Counted from the stretch's first letter, positions 48,675 to 60,674 are shown. The stretch: DNA of 64,000 nt from Gonapodya prolifera JEL478 (GCA_001574975.1 KQ965733.1:437012-501011); one strand, 5' to 3'. The notes: generated from the letters alone by a model not told the origin. Numbers and translations: made by a program.

Positions 48675-50703
48675 ATGGCCGACGCGCAGCCCCCGCAACA
48701 GCCGCACCCGCTGCACCTCAAGGTCATGCGCCTGTCCGCGCCCGCGTTCGTGCCATCCGCACCTATCCACGTCGACCCATCCAAGCGCGATCCCGTGTCG
48801 ATGGCCATTCGCGACCTGCTCTACTCAGACCCCCTCACGCTCAGAGACTCCCCCGCCCTCGCTCCCCCGCCCGACGCACCCGACGCCTCCCCTCCACCCC
48901 ATCCTCCACAACCCATGCTCAGCGACCTCGCAATCTCGGGCCTCCTCTCCCTCCCCACATCCTTTGGCTCAATATACCTCGGAGAGACGTTCGCCTCATA
49001 CATCTCAATCAACAACGAGTCCCTCGCAACCGTCCAGGCCGTCGGCGTCAAGGTCGAGATGCAGACTTCGGCCCACAGGTTTACATTGGTCGATACAACG
49101 GGAGGGATGCCTTCCACCACGGCCAATTCGTCGACTGTGTCGCTGCAGGGCGTGGAGCAAGGTGTGTATCGAGTCTGCGTAGCGGAGTGAGACGAACCGA
49201 TAGCCTAGGCGAATTGGTAAGCTCGAAGACCGACGAGTCTGACGGAGTCCGTTTGACTGCCGCGGAGCCGTATTTGTCGTCATGCAACATGGGCAGAGAG
49301 GCGAATGACATCACCGAAGCGGGACTCGTCTTCGCGGAGTGACCGTGTTGACACAGGGAGACGAGGGAGACGCGATTTCGTCCAAGCTGAACAGATGGGT
49401 TCGATGTACACCTACCGCCATCGTCTCACATCCATTTTCCACCTGCCTCTGCCCCCTGCCCTGTCCCCACTCAGCCACAACAACAACCCCAGCCTCCCTC
49501 GTCGACCTCGCGCCGCACCGCAGCTCGGAGCACATCGTGCGGCACGAGATCAAAGAGCTGGGTACGCATATCCTCGTATGCTCCGTGCACTACTCCTCTC
49601 CTTCCTCGGGGACCGGGACCGGCCCCACCGTCCTCGCCGCCACCCCACCAAACCCGCTCACCAACACCACACCCACACCCGCTCCCTCCCGCCGCACATT
49701 CCGCAAATTCTACAAATTCCAAGTCTCGAACCCCCTCTCGGTCCGCACAAAGGTCAACTCGCTCTCCGACGGCCGAGTGTTTCTGGAAGCACAAGTCCAC
49801 AACGCCGCGTCCGCCGCCATGTTTATCGAACGCATGCGGTTCGAGCCCGGGAATGGGTTCGCTTACGTCGATTTGAACTATGTCAATGTCGCGCCGGAAA
49901 CGGGAAGGGCAAAGGTGGGCCCGGGGGGCGTGCGCGTCCCGGCGAGCGCGGAGGGTGCTGAAGGGAAGGACGCGGATGGTGCGCTGGGCGGAGAAGATAA
50001 GGAAACAGGACGGCTTGTGGTGGCGGGGGAGAAGAGCGCGGGTGGCGTTGCGGACCGACTCATGTGGGACCTCTCCCACCCCACACCTGCCCCCACCTCC
50101 TCCGCACCCACCCGCGTCGAATCCACATTCGGCCCCACGAACCTCCTCCACCCGACCGACGTGCGGCAGTACCTGTACATCCTGCACCCGCGCCACCCCT
50201 CCGACCCGCTCACGCTCACGACGGCCACCCTGGGCAAGCTCGACATCCAATGGCGCGGACCCATGGGCGAGGTCGGCCGCCTGCAGACGTCCCAGCTAAG
50301 CCGCAAAGTGCCCCCTCTGGAAACCCTCGACGTGCTCCCCGGTGCGATATCGCCGGGGGACGTCGTACCCCTGGAACGCCCCTTCCGGATCACCGTGCGG
50401 ATTAGGAACAACGACCCCGCAGACGCCGTCCGCGTCGTGCTGCAGGCCTCGGGCCGGAAAGCCATGGGCAGCGTGCTCCTGCGCGGGCCCAGCACGTACC
50501 ATGTCGGCGACGTACCCCCCCGCGGCGGGGTGCGCGAGGTGCAGCTCGAGTACGTGCCCGTCGTGGCGGGTCTGCATAGAGTTGGCGGGTTCAGAGTCGT
50601 GGATTTGATTTCGGGCGCTGCGAGGGAGGTCGAGGGCGTCGCCGAGGTGTTTGTGGTGGATGATGGCGCGGGGGAGGAGGGTGTGTTGGCTGCGGGGGGA
50701 TAA
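48675..50703 (+). CDS. TRAPPC13: TRAPP complex subunit 13 (TRAPPC13)
   Basis: Two exons (48675-49161 and 49493-50703) sum to 566 codons including stop, giving 565 residues. LHLKVMRLSAPAF opens the family domain, followed after a Pro-rich insert by LSLPTSFGSIYLGETFASYI and a VKVEMQTS strand. Exon 2 starts at LVDLAPHRSSEHIVRHEIKE and carries LGTHILVCSVHYS, FRKFYKFQV and DGRVFLEAQVHN, all family blocks. The C-terminal half is Ig-like beta structure (RPFRITVRIRNNDP). TRAPPC13 is a TRAPPIII subunit linked to ER-Golgi traffic and autophagy. The protein is longer than the animal form because of Pro/Ala/Gly-rich inserts in both exons. The 331-nt intron contains the fourth introner-like repeat. Confidence 0.88.
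49162..49492 (+). repeat. Introner-like repeat inside TRAPPC13 intron (diverged)
   Basis: A 331-nt intron. About 49194-49250 reads GATAGCCTAGGCGAATTGG and then GACCGACGAGTCTGACGG in the sense direction, a diverged form of the GCCTAGGCGCG...GACCGAGGAGTCTG block in the ankyrin-gene intron. This is the weakest of the four matches. Confidence 0.45.
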
Positions 50704-51166
50704 TGGTGGTGGGGCTCAGACGTGGTGACTTGGGTGATGGTTGGGCAGCGGTTTGGGGGCGGGCGAATGACCCTGTATGACACACGGACTAATGGTGAGG
50801 AGGACTTATTAATGTTGTGGTGGTCTGTGAGTGGACCCTGGACGCGAGCGGTGGCGTGAGACAGGACTGTATACGTGTATCTCAAGTCTGCGCAGTTCTG
50901 GGCATGTATGTCCAACGTAAATATATCGTGTGCCCTGTAACTCCAGTCGCCTAATGCGGAAACACCATCTTTGGGACCTATGGGTGAACGGTGGTGCAAC
51001 CACAGCCCACCAAAACAGTGTCTCAGCAGAATTTATTGAAAAAAAAAAACAGGCAGATGTTCAATTTTCTGTTATTTTCCCCTATCGTTAACCACCTTTG
51101 CTTTGTTTTTGGTTTTTGTTTCTTTCCCACCATACCCATCGCCCACCATGCCCCAGCTCACTCCTC
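50704..51166. other. Convergent intergenic stretch
   Basis: About 460 bases between the 3' ends of TRAPPC13 and the F-box protein. An A10 tract lies near 51041. No gene is supported. Confidence 0.55.
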
Positions 51167-53397
51167 TCACTCCTCACCAGACCATTCACCCGGCTCGAGG
51201 CTACCCTCCCGCTTGCGCTTCGTGCCCGCCCCGGGGTGCCGCTCGGCCTTGTCGTGGGCCTTCTGCTTCTTCGCCTCGCCTCGCCCTACGCTGACCACTC
51301 GTTTGCGCTTCGCACCCTTGCCGTTGTCGCGGTCAGATCTGGCGCCCTCCTTGCGCTTCTTCGTCTGTGTCTCGTTTCGCTCGCTGCTGGCATCCCTCTT
51401 TCGCTTTGCACCCTTGCCGTTGTCGCGGTCAGCTCCGTCAACCTCCTTGCGCTTCTTCACCTGTGCCTCGCTCCGCACTCCGCTGGCATCCCACTTGCGT
51501 TTTTCCTCGTTCGGGTCGCAATGGGATTTTTTCGCGCCACCTTCGCGTTTCTTCGTCTCCGGGTCACTTCGCTCGCCCCTGGCGTCCACCTTGTCCTTCT
51601 TTGCTATCTTCGTTGCTCGTTTCTTCAGTATCGCTTTGCGCATACCCTCGACCTCCCGTCGTAGCGTGAACGGCACCGTTTCGAGATTGCAGTCTTTCCT
51701 GGCGGCGAAATTTTTCAAGGCGCCCTTTTTGGCATGCTCCAAGAGTTCTTGATGCTTCGCAGGGGTGGGCGTCAAGGTCCCCTTCTGCAGAACAGGAGCG
51801 AACAGCGCGAACACATCAGCATCCTCTTCGACACTACAGGGAACACACGACACATCGCGTCGTGATTAACTCACAACAAAAACCCCGTCGGTGATCCGTA
51901 TGCCCTTCTTGTATGTGACCACACGCTCGGATCTCCAACGATTGAGTTCGTTGTTGAGGAAATTGGTGAGGTGAGCAATTTCCCAAAAGGGGTCCTCATC
52001 GTGCGCACGAAGCCTTGCGACTGTCACATCCAGAGAAGGTTCATTTGCAATCACATACTGCCGGTTAGGTTAAGACATCATTCACGTTGCAAGGCAAATC
52101 AAGGTGGGTTCAAGAGAGCTTACCGTGTAGCAATCCCTGCTGGGCAATGCTGGAATTGGCTGAGTCGTCACACTGTAAACCATGACGTCTGGTTTTCTCG
52201 GGTAGTACACAAACTCGCGAGGCGGTCGGTTCCAAGTGCGAGGGTCGATTTCAATGATATATCCAAGTGGTTTGAGACGGGACTTGAGCGCCTCGACGCG
52301 ATTCAACACTTCTTTCTGAGCCCGTTTCAAGAAATCAACCAGTCCAGCATCTGAAGCCTTTGGAACGTGCCGGTAGTCGGTTCCCACAGGAACGTCGTAT
52401 CTGTCCAAGTATTGCTCCACCAAAGTAGAATGGCCTTTGATATCTATTCCCAGAGCTCGTCCAACCTTTGCCATCGTTGTTCGTCGCCAGTGCGCGAGTT
52501 TCTCCATTTTCGCGTTTGAGATGGAGCCGAATGTTTGGATTGCAAGGCGTCGCACCGATATGCGGAAGTAGACCGGGTGCAACTTACTGTTATGATCCTT
52601 GCGGAACAGGTGTGCAGGCCGTAGCTTGTTCACAATGTCGGATGCTTTGAGTCCAAACGCTTTGGCGGCGAAACTGCTGGTGTGCAGTGCGAATGGGTCG
52701 TTATCTTCCAAAACAAAAGGCAAACCTAGAAAGAGTATACAGTATGCAGTCACTTTCAGCACCAAGCTCACCACAGCAAGTGGGACACAGTCTGCATCGT
52801 GTTTCATCACTCCATTTCCAAATCGCTGTTCCTTGCCACCCTCCCCTGTTACAGGAGATACAGAGGTTCCGAAACGGCAGTCTCTTGAATATAGTTTCTT
52901 TGCCTCTCAGCGCCAGTAAGTAGTACGCTACAGTCAAGGGCACATTCGCGCTCTGAGCAACCGTTAAGATATCTTCGGACTTTGAATCGTTCTGGACGAC
53001 CATTCTCAGCTTCCTGTTGCAGGCTTTAAGTGTGCAAAAGTCTTGTGGATTTGGGAGATAACGTCGCACGAGAATGCCGAGTACAAGATCGGGAAGTGTG
53101 TCCAATGTGCCTTTGAAATCCAACCTCCACTTCGGGATCTCGCGTTGCACGATCAAAGGATGAGCAACCACATGTTGGGCGTCAACTGCATCCAGCTCGG
53201 GTGATTCGATGCCCACATCAGTTTCTCCGGTGTCGGTTTCTCCGGTGTTTCCTGTTTCAGCGTCGTCTTCATCGCTTGACTCAACAACCATTCTGTCTGT
53301 GTCGGTGTTCGGCGGAGCGTCGGCAGAAGGGTTATCGATATCAGCTTGAGGGTTTTCCGTCATTTGAACTTCATCAGAAGGCTCCATGGAGGGTGTA
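51167..53397 (-). CDS. F-box protein with Cys-rich segment and repetitive basic tail
   Basis: Exons 53397-52773, 52725-52124, 52057-51875 and 51823-51167 give 688 residues. An acidic, Thr/Asp-rich leader precedes an F-box (LDTLPDLVLGILVRRYLPNP, then FCTLKACNRKLRMVV). A Cys-rich segment follows (CISCNRGG ... CRLCPTCC) that may bind zinc. A helical region of about 250 residues (LVDFLKRAQKEVLNRVEAL) has no known domain. The last 150 residues are Lys/Arg/Glu-rich and contain two near-identical 32-residue repeats with GKGAKRKR and QTKKRKE, likely nuclear or nucleolar signals. F-box proteins select substrates for SCF ligases; the tail suggests a nuclear target. The upstream Met at 53429 would add 11 residues. 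The exon 4 acceptor is the one that keeps phase. Confidence 0.7.
51301..51494. repeat. 96-bp tandem repeat coding the basic tail
   Basis: Two adjacent 96-bp units share CACCCTTGCCGTTGTCGCGG at 96-bp spacing (near 51313 and 51409). The period is an exact multiple of three, so the repeat adds 32 residues per unit to the F-box protein without breaking frame. A weaker third unit seems to lie at 51495-51590. Confidence 0.8.
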
Positions 53398-53449
53398 CAC
53401 ATGTGCGGTTGGCGTCCGCAGCAGTTCAACCTTCACCAATACAGAAGAC
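53398..53449. promoter_or_regulatory. Very short divergent start region
   Basis: Only 52 bp lie between the start codons of two divergent genes (20 bp if the upstream Met at 53429 is used). Either the 5' UTRs overlap or transcription starts inside the neighbouring gene. This is read from layout only. Confidence 0.5.
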
Positions 53450-54297
53450 ATGTCAGAAGCTGTTGAACCTGTCGATGCCCAAAATGACGCAGAGTCGAAG
53501 GAAAAGGAAAAGAAGCCCGTGGTACCTCAGCAAGGTGTGTTGGTGATTCCACGGTGTGAAACGTTCCTATCTTACAACTACCCCTTCACCGTGGGCACGC
53601 GTCGCGTCTCAAGTTTTTAGCAACGATGGAAGCTTCTTGGAAAGATTTAAGGTTCGTTTCATAAGCTGCAGCTTTACTTGGCGTCTCTGTCTGATGGAAC
53701 CCGACTTCCCCCCTTCCTCCAGCTCTTAAAGGGCATTGAGGATGAGAAGAAGAAGGCACAGGAATCGCTCAAGAAGTGAGTCTTTGTGGTCAACTTGAGC
53801 ATGGAGTGGAACTCCGACCGGCCTCCCATGCCGGCCCCTCTGTCTTGCCGTAAGCTCCATAACAGTGGCTGCTGCTGGATGCTCTGCACAGTGGCAAACA
53901 GCTCCAGAAGCTGCTAGGAGAGGTCTCTTTGGGACGAGAGACGAAACGATTGAGTCTTCCAACGCGTCTTTCAAAATACGTCTCTCTAACTATTGAGTTT
54001 CCTCCGTGCTGTTTTTTAACACTCGCTACTTGTGTGACTTTGAAGGCGAAAGGAGTGGGAGGACTCACTGGTGAGCTCCTTCGCATCGTTTAGTGCCTTG
54101 CAATGAGTGTTATCTCATTTGCCATATGTTTCTCACAGAAACGACGAGGCAAGCGCAAGAAGCCCAGACTCACCGAAGATGTCGAGAAAGCTCCGGGTGG
54201 CGAGGATGCCGCTGCTTCTGCCTACCTGAAAGAGATGAAACAGTACACGTCGCGGCTGCTCAAAGACGATTCTGGTCCCAGACCGTTGGTCAAGTGA
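53450..54297 (+). CDS. Small basic nuclear-type protein, function unknown
   Basis: Exons 53450-53534, 53614-53651, 53723-53775, 54046-54070 and 54139-54297 sum to 360 nt and give 119 residues. An acidic leader (EKEKKPVVPQQ) precedes SNDGSFLERFKLL, a short block I believe is conserved in small eukaryotic proteins but cannot name with confidence. A Lys/Glu helix (EDEKKKAQESLKKRKEWED) leads to a nuclear signal (KRRGKRKKPR). The C-terminus is SAYLKEMKQYTSRLL. Exon 4 is 25 nt. All phases agree. The layout fits an RNA-associated nuclear factor, which is an inference. Confidence 0.65.
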
Positions 54298-54630
54298 AAT
54301 GGGATGATACTATTCCGCTTGTGACGTACGATGTAATATTAGTAGTCTTTGCATCCTCGTCTGTACAGAAATACCACAACCTTTTGTTTCCCAGAAACGT
54401 GATGAGTCTCCCTTCGGAAACCACAGTACTATCACATTTTCATGCAAAGTACTCCTCGCATCACTTCAATCACGATCATTCCAGTCCCTCGATCACCTAC
54501 CCCTATCCTAAGCTCGCATGATGGACCATCCGATGGCGAATCGTGAGTCAAATATGGCTTTTGTGCTGCATGCACTTCAACGTGTACCGTTGGACACGAA
54601 AGCGCCATAATCACTGCGAAACCAAGATCG
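54298..54630. other. Tandem intergenic spacer
   Basis: About 330 bases between the small basic protein and the coiled-coil gene on the same strand. No gene is supported. Confidence 0.5.
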
Positions 54631-56706
54631 ATGGGCACTTTTGCACGCGCTAGGACCAGAGGGCGAAGTAGGGAAGCATTGATGGGTGCCATCAAGTCCA
54701 AGTTTGGTTCAGCGACAACCGACGAATATGAAGAAGACACGATTGCAGAAGAAAGCACAGATGAAATGAATGCTCCTGAATTTCGGCCTCACGTTCGCCG
54801 TGCTAGCTTAAGCAGGCCCTGCTTACCGCCTCCAAACCTGGCAAGAAGCCCCTCTGGTCTTGCAATGCCGACTGCACCACTGGACGTTTCACCGACTCAC
54901 CTTCCAGACGTCATGCTCGAACTAAAACGTCGTGCAGAGGTAGCTGAAATGCTTCTGGAGCAAGAGAGAGACGAAAGGGGCGTTTGGGAAGGAAGAGCCA
55001 CAAGGGCAGAAGAAGAGCTGGTAAGTTGACCTCGCAAAGTGTGGCAAAACATCCGGCTTTGTTATGCAATGATTGAAACCGTGCTAATCCCCTTTTCGTG
55101 TTCCGTTTGTGCCGGTAGAGATCGTCGCGTGGTCAACTCTCCCACCTTCGAGTCAGGCTTTCCCGTTTAGCGTCGGTTCATGCCCAGACCGCCGACCGGG
55201 TTGCTGACCGAGCTGAGCTCGAGAGCAGCTTGATGCAGATGCGAGAGGAGCTGGTGGCAGTGCTCGAGAAAGCGCGACGCGAGGACAGGGCCTCGAATAC
55301 AAAACAGGACGAGTCGGAAAGGGATGCACAGAGGAAGCAAGATGAAGAAAAGGTAGAATCGTAATGAAACTATGCACTACGCTTTTCTTCATTTCGTTCG
55401 TCACTAGATCCGCTGCTTTGAACAGGAGAACTCTCGACTACAAGCAGAATTACTAGCAAAGGTATGTGATATATGGAACCACCAGGTATTGCGATGGATA
55501 CATGCTCTCCCCCTTTCCATCAGTGCCGCGAGAATTCAAGAATCCTTTCCTCACTTCAAACCCACCGTTCCGACCTCGCACGCCTTCGTGATGAATGTGC
55601 CTCTCGCGCGGAGCAATGTCTTTCACTTTCCCAACGTCTTTCGGTGACACAAACTGCACTTGCTGCACGATCAGCGGCCCTTAAAGAAACACTCCACGCT
55701 TGGAAGCAATGCAAGATAGAGTTGAGCAAGGCAACGCGAGAGGCAGAGAGCTACAAAGCGGAAGCGGATGATGCGAAAAAAATGGCGAAAGGCGAACAAC
55801 TCCGTGGTCGAGAAAAGAGCAAAGTGGAAGCCGAGGTATGTGATACAGTTGAACGCCACGGCTATGAGCTTGATCATCTTAAAACAACTTTGACTCATGG
55901 CACCGCCAAGGCGTTGTCGGCTGCTCTGGTGCGCATACGGTCTCTGGAGCGCAGAGAGAATCATCTGCAAACTCTGCTTCGAGAGCGGGGCAACGAGCTC
56001 CAAGAATGCAGGAAGATGCTCAAAGAAAAAGGAACTGAGCTGGAGCTTGTGGTAGCGAAGCACGAGACTCGTAATGAAGTCTCGTCAGAATCCAAGTTGT
56101 CAGCGACTCCCATGACTGTTGGCCCAACATCTCCTCAAACCTCATTCGAATCTCGGGGAACGCAAGCAACGATTGTTTCAGATCACAATGAAGGTGCATG
56201 TCCACGGTGCCGACATTGCCGCTCCGCACTGAAAAAGCAACGAGCAACTGAGGAGGAGGTTGCAGCGCGTGCAGCGGAAATTGCAGCCACGGTGCGTACG
56301 CACAATGTACTTGCGTCCTCGGTCTTTTGTAAACCAAGATGCTCATCTTGCGGCTCTATGCATAGATCCTTCGTATCGATCCATCCCAGCTATCATTTTC
56401 ATCGTAACTTTTGGTGATGAACCAAAACTTACATTAACTGTCCTAACAAAATTATTTCCTGTTTCAGCTGGCTCTTCTTTCCCTTCTTCCCGCCTTTGGC
56501 TAATCTTGACGTGACGACATCTCCACCATCCAGAGAGAAGAAACTGACATTGCCGGATGAGACAACCGCAAGCACTACACGCGGATGACGCAGGACAGGA
56601 GCAGAAGCTGGGGGAAAAGTTGGAGGCACAGAACTGCTTGGAAGATGTTGTGAGAGGAGTCGGAGAATATGGGGATCGAATGACCTATGTCGAGGAAGCA
56701 AGATGA
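54631..56706 (+). CDS. Long coiled-coil protein
   Basis: Exons 54631-55020, 55119-55352, 55408-55461 and 55524-56291 are firm. The last exon is uncertain: 56468-56503 has a good acceptor but ends in an odd LALLSLLPAFG tail, whereas about 56600-56706 keeps phase, continues the coiled coil (EQKLGEKLEAQNCLEDVV) and stops close to the convergent Sen54 gene. I favour the second. The result is about 515 residues. After a Ser/Arg/Pro-rich head, nearly the whole chain from about residue 95 is heptad-like (MLELKRRAEVAEMLLEQE, then RSLERRENHLQTLLRERG). A CPRCRHC cluster near residue 450 could bind zinc. A cytoskeletal or centrosomal scaffold is plausible, but I do not recognise a family. Confidence 0.65.
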
Positions 56707-56767
56707 TAGAATCACAAATCTGAATCGTGGCAACACTTGCAAGCAAGTTTCAGGGTGATCGACAACA

Positions 56768-58157
56768 TCACATGATCTTTGCAGAGCCCCTTGAGCAAAC
56801 GGTGATGACTTACGTTCGTACATGCACCACGAAGTCTGGTTGCCCTGGTGCACTTTTGCGGAATCCTTGTGATGCACGATACACAAGAAAATGGCATGGA
56901 AGGGGATGTATGACTTTTTCTGGCATCGACGCTCGTCCAATCGCAAGGGAGGTGGACAGCTTGTGTGCGAACGATACATTGAGCGGAGCATCAGCGGGGT
57001 ATGATTGAATGTCGGACTCACTAGCCGCCATCCAACACAGGATGAATAGAACGAGAGGCGGAAGGAGCTTGGGCTCAGGAAAAAAGCTGTTTAGAGTATA
57101 GTATACAGTAAAACGTCATTTTAGTGAATGCGAGTTCAAAAATGCCACTTCCACTCTCAATGAAACGGAGTACCTTGCAAGTAACTTTTGGTTTTGATCC
57201 AAACACAGGTTGCAATTGTACTTAGCCAGTCGGTAAGAGAGCGCCACCAGCCAACGTTTTTGCTTTGTGCTCTGTGCTTTGGGGATCTGTTCAGTTTTTT
57301 TGGGTACAGGGAATCGGCATCACTTCGGAACACCGCGAACCCCAGCCGTTTGAGATGCGAGTAGACCTGAGCACGAGAGCGCGTATTCGTTCATTGACCT
57401 GCACCGAGCAATCTTGCGCAGCGAAGAAGATCTACCTGATATTGTGAGAAGGTCAAGGCGGGTGTTGACGACCTAACTTGCAATTCAGAAGTCGCGGAGT
57501 CAGGGTCCACCATCAATCCATAGGCTTGTTGCATGGACACAGTCGGTGCGAGACTCTTGGCTGTCGTGGACGATGCCTCCAAACTAGATACTGCGGCAAG
57601 GTCCACTGTCAACCGGCCAGTTTCGAGAAGAAAAAGACATTCCTCAGGGAGGAGCCACGTCGTCCCGGCTACTGTCCGGCCAACTGTGTTGAAAAGAGAG
57701 CCCTGAGTCGTGTGAACTTGGGCAAGACGGAGTGAAGGCAAGTACGACGCAGTGGCAAGGTTTCGCCTGTCACGGGTGGACGTGAATCCAAGACATGGTG
57801 CGAGCTCAAGTGTGAGTGGTACCTAGTAAAGACTCTTTGCTCGGAAATAATCTCTCGGAGGGCCTCATTAGAGCGATTGATCAAAGTTCTTTCTTGGTCG
57901 GATCCGGAAGGTCGCGAACCCTTTCCCACGTGCAAATCGTCGGATTCCATGTTCAAATCACTGGTTATTTTCATTTTATTTGGATGAGCAGAAGTAGCGA
58001 ATGTACATTTGACAAAGCAAACTCTCATTGCTCAGAAGACCCACGTGGTTCCCCTCGCCAGCGCGGCATAGTTTGCGATTCCTTCTGCTTCGTTGATAAC
58101 ACGTTGATCATCTCCAGGGGCATTCGCTCCATCTTCAGCCTCCGAATCATTGTCCAT
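56768..58157 (-). CDS. SEN54: tRNA-splicing endonuclease subunit Sen54
   Basis: Firm exons are 58157-58045, 57960-57823, 57766-57436 and one starting at 57366; the last part lies at about 57070-56808 with a short final exon ending at 56768. Sen54 hallmarks are in order: NEAEGIANYAALARG, RSNEALREIISEQRV, TTWLLPEECLFLLETG, VSMQQAYGLMV, LTFSQYQ then VYSHLKRLGFAVFRS across an intron, and near the C-terminus FRKSAPGQPDFVVHV, the conserved structural block. Sen54 is the non-catalytic subunit that measures the mature domain of intron-bearing tRNAs beside Sen2, Sen34 and Sen15. The join between the fourth and fifth exons (about 57200-57070) is unresolved because no pair of sites I tried keeps phase cleanly. 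Confidence 0.82.
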
Positions 58158-58435
58158 TACAAGCCAATGTACAATGATCGTGGCACAAGGCAAATGGGAG
58201 CGAAGTGCACGAGCCCTATACGATTCCTCGGGCGCGCTCTTTCATTTCTTCAACCCCTTGAGCGGACTTAGAATGGTTCGTTCACGACGTGTTCTCTACA
58301 GTGCTCTTGCGAGGGATACAGATGGACTCGCTGTGAGAGCAAGCGCACCATACCATCAGCGGCGCATGGAGGCCGAACTGCAGGAAGGATCCTGACGATA
58401 TCGAGCTTAGATGAAGGGTACTGGGATGGTGGATT

Positions 58436-59050
58436 GATGCACTGGAGTCTGGATTTGATGTCCTTGAACCTCCTCTTTGGATACGTGTGGCATCTCGACC
58501 CATCACCTTTGTCGTTATAACATTTGAATTTCAGTCAGAGGTGGAAGAAACCATCAAGCGGCTGTCCTCTCACAAGGGCGTCGAGGGCATCGTCATCGTA
58601 AACTCTGAGGGCATCCCCATCCGCTCAACGATCGACAATAACCTCACTATACAATACTCTGCGCTCATCACACAGCTCGCTGCGAAGGCAAAGAGTGTCG
58701 TCAGAGACTTGGACCCACAGGTGAGAGGGTCAAGGACAGAACATTGGCGTCTACAGGCGGAAACAAGCGGATTGCGGCTGTTGCAACGTAGTTCAGAGCG
58801 CGTCGTACAACGAGCTCCCTTGATTGATTGTGGGGGGAGCTTTAATAAGACTAAACCTGAACTCTCACATTCTGTTTAGAACGACCTGACTTTTCTTCGG
58901 CTACGTACGAAGAAGCATGAAATAATGGTCGCACCTGGTAAGTGATATGCCACTTCTCGCCAAAGGGATGTCTCGATTCCTGACCTCGTTTATGTAGACA
59001 AGGAGTACATTCTGATTGTTATCCAAAATCCTCATGAAGCATCGTCATGA
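58436..59050 (+). CDS. DYNLRB: Dynein light chain roadblock (LC7 family)
   Basis: Exons 58535-58720, 58880-58937 and 58998-59050 carry the whole Roadblock/LC7 fold: [34 protein letters not shown], then [19 protein letters not shown] across intron 2 and [15 protein letters not shown] to the end. The family is about 96 residues; this model gives 99. The start is not in the second exon, so a first exon holding little more than the ATG is needed; ATG at 58436-58438 with a 96-nt intron fits phase and gives MSEVEETI, like the animal protein. The donor there is weak, so the start is provisional. Roadblock dimers bind the dynein intermediate chain in cytoplasmic and flagellar dyneins. Confidence 0.85.
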
Positions 59051-59483
59051 GGAACACGCTGTGGGCGGTTCCTTCCGCCCACGACTCCATGTGAAGATAT
59101 ACCCGTGCTCTTTGTTGCATAGATGTATCATAGATAAAATCTGTTGTGTTTGGAATATGGACTTCGTTCCTGCAACCTACAAAAGTTACTAGGCAAGAAC
59201 GAGATGTGAACTACCGGGGTTGCACACAGCTGGTGCGTTCCCCCCACCGAACCACCAGCACTCCACCATTGATGCACATCCCGATTGGTGCAACCGCCGG
59301 CAAAACATGATGTTATCGCGCAACTGTTTTCCTTTCAAGCCACTTCGTTCCTGCAACTGTGATTGAAGGCCGGGAAGAGGATTGAAACACCACACATAAA
59401 AACCAACTTACTTGACTGTAAAAGTGTGCAAATCAAAGTACCGTTGCGAATTTTAGTTGTGTCGTTCCAAGCGGACCATAGCA
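59051..59483. other. Intergenic region with a 16-bp direct repeat
   Basis: About 430 bases between roadblock and IDI1. ACTTCGTTCCTGCAAC occurs at 59161-59176 and 59342-59357 in the same direction. No gene is supported. The repeat may mark an old insertion or duplicated regulatory site. Confidence 0.6.
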
Positions 59484-60562
59484 ATGCTTTGCTTCGCCCG
59501 TTCGATCATCGTGGCTACCACAATGCCCATCAGGGCCTTCCTCACTCCTATTCTTTTCCGCCATCCTCGTCTCACTCCAGTTCCTCGGCGACGCCTGTTC
59601 ACGATGCTGCCTGTTGCAACGGATACCGCAACAAAACGTGAGCATTCCACAACGATACCGTAGCGCGCCTCCTTGGCTGATCACTTCGGTCCGATTCAAT
59701 CCAAACTTTGACGGTGCATGTAGCTGTGACCCAATCGGGGAAACTGGATGTACTCACTGGTTACGATGCGACCCAAGTTCGTGTTGTGTGGTTGCTTCAG
59801 CGTCAAGTACGACTAACAAGCTCGTTTTACCCCGTGCATGGTGCTTCCTCATTCGTCAACTAGATTGCGCTTATGGAGGAGAACGTAATCGTCGTGGACC
59901 CCGAGGACCGACCTTTACGGTCGGGCTCGAAGAAAGAAACTCACCTCATGTCCACAATACAAAACGGCCTTCTCCACCGAGCTTTCTCCGTGTTCCTCTT
60001 CGATAGCCATGGACGGCTTCTGCTGCAACAGCGGTCGGACGAGAAAATCACGTTCCCGCAAATGTGGACCAACACATGCTGTTCGCACCCGTTGCACTAC
60101 CCTGAGGAAATGGAAGAGGAGGGAGCGAAGGGTGTCAAGTTTGCGGCGAGGCGAAAGCTTGAGCACGAGCTTGGGATCCCGCAGAGCGCGTTGGAACTGG
60201 ACCAATTCAAATATCTGACAAGGATTCATTACCTTGCACCGTCGGATGGACTGTGGGGGGAGCACGAGAGTAAGTCTAAACATCAATGACAAATATCGAT
60301 CTCTAACATTTCCATACTGACAGTTGACTACGTCTTGATTCTTCCATACCGAGACTTGGAGCTGAACCCCAACCCCAACGAGGTCAAAGCAGTCAAATAC
60401 GTGACTCAACCAGAACTCAAAGACTTGTTTGACCGACAAAAGGAGCTGGGAATCGAGTTCACACCGTGGTTTAGAATCATTGCGGAGAAGTTTTTGTATA
60501 AATGGTGGGACAGGCTCGACGCATTGGACGAATTTGTAGATACGAAGATACACCGGATGTAG
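59484..60562 (+). CDS. IDI1: Isopentenyl-diphosphate delta-isomerase type 1
   Basis: Exons 59484-59637, 59724-59776, 59864-60269 and 60324-60562 give 283 residues. The Nudix-fold IPP isomerase is unmistakable: LTGYDATQ, then MEENVIVVDPEDRPL, SVFLFDSHGRLLLQQRSDEK and TFPQMWTNTCCSHPL with the catalytic Cys, FAARRKLEHELGI (Nudix helix) and WGEHEIDYVLIL with the catalytic Glu. It interconverts isopentenyl and dimethylallyl diphosphate at the head of sterol and prenyl synthesis. The first exon codes an Arg/Ser/Leu-rich leader (ARSIIVATTMPIRAF) that looks like a mitochondrial signal, and an internal ATG at 59604 could give a shorter cytosolic or peroxisomal form. The product also feeds the farnesyl group that the globin-like CaaX proteins in this window would need. 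Confidence 0.92.
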
Positions 60563-60674
60563 TTGATTAGATTCATAGAGTAATTTGCATTCATTGTTTT
60601 TGAGCTCGGAGTTGCAATTGTGTTTGTGTGTTGCTTGCGTGAGCGCATCCTATCCCCCAGACAACATCGCAGTC

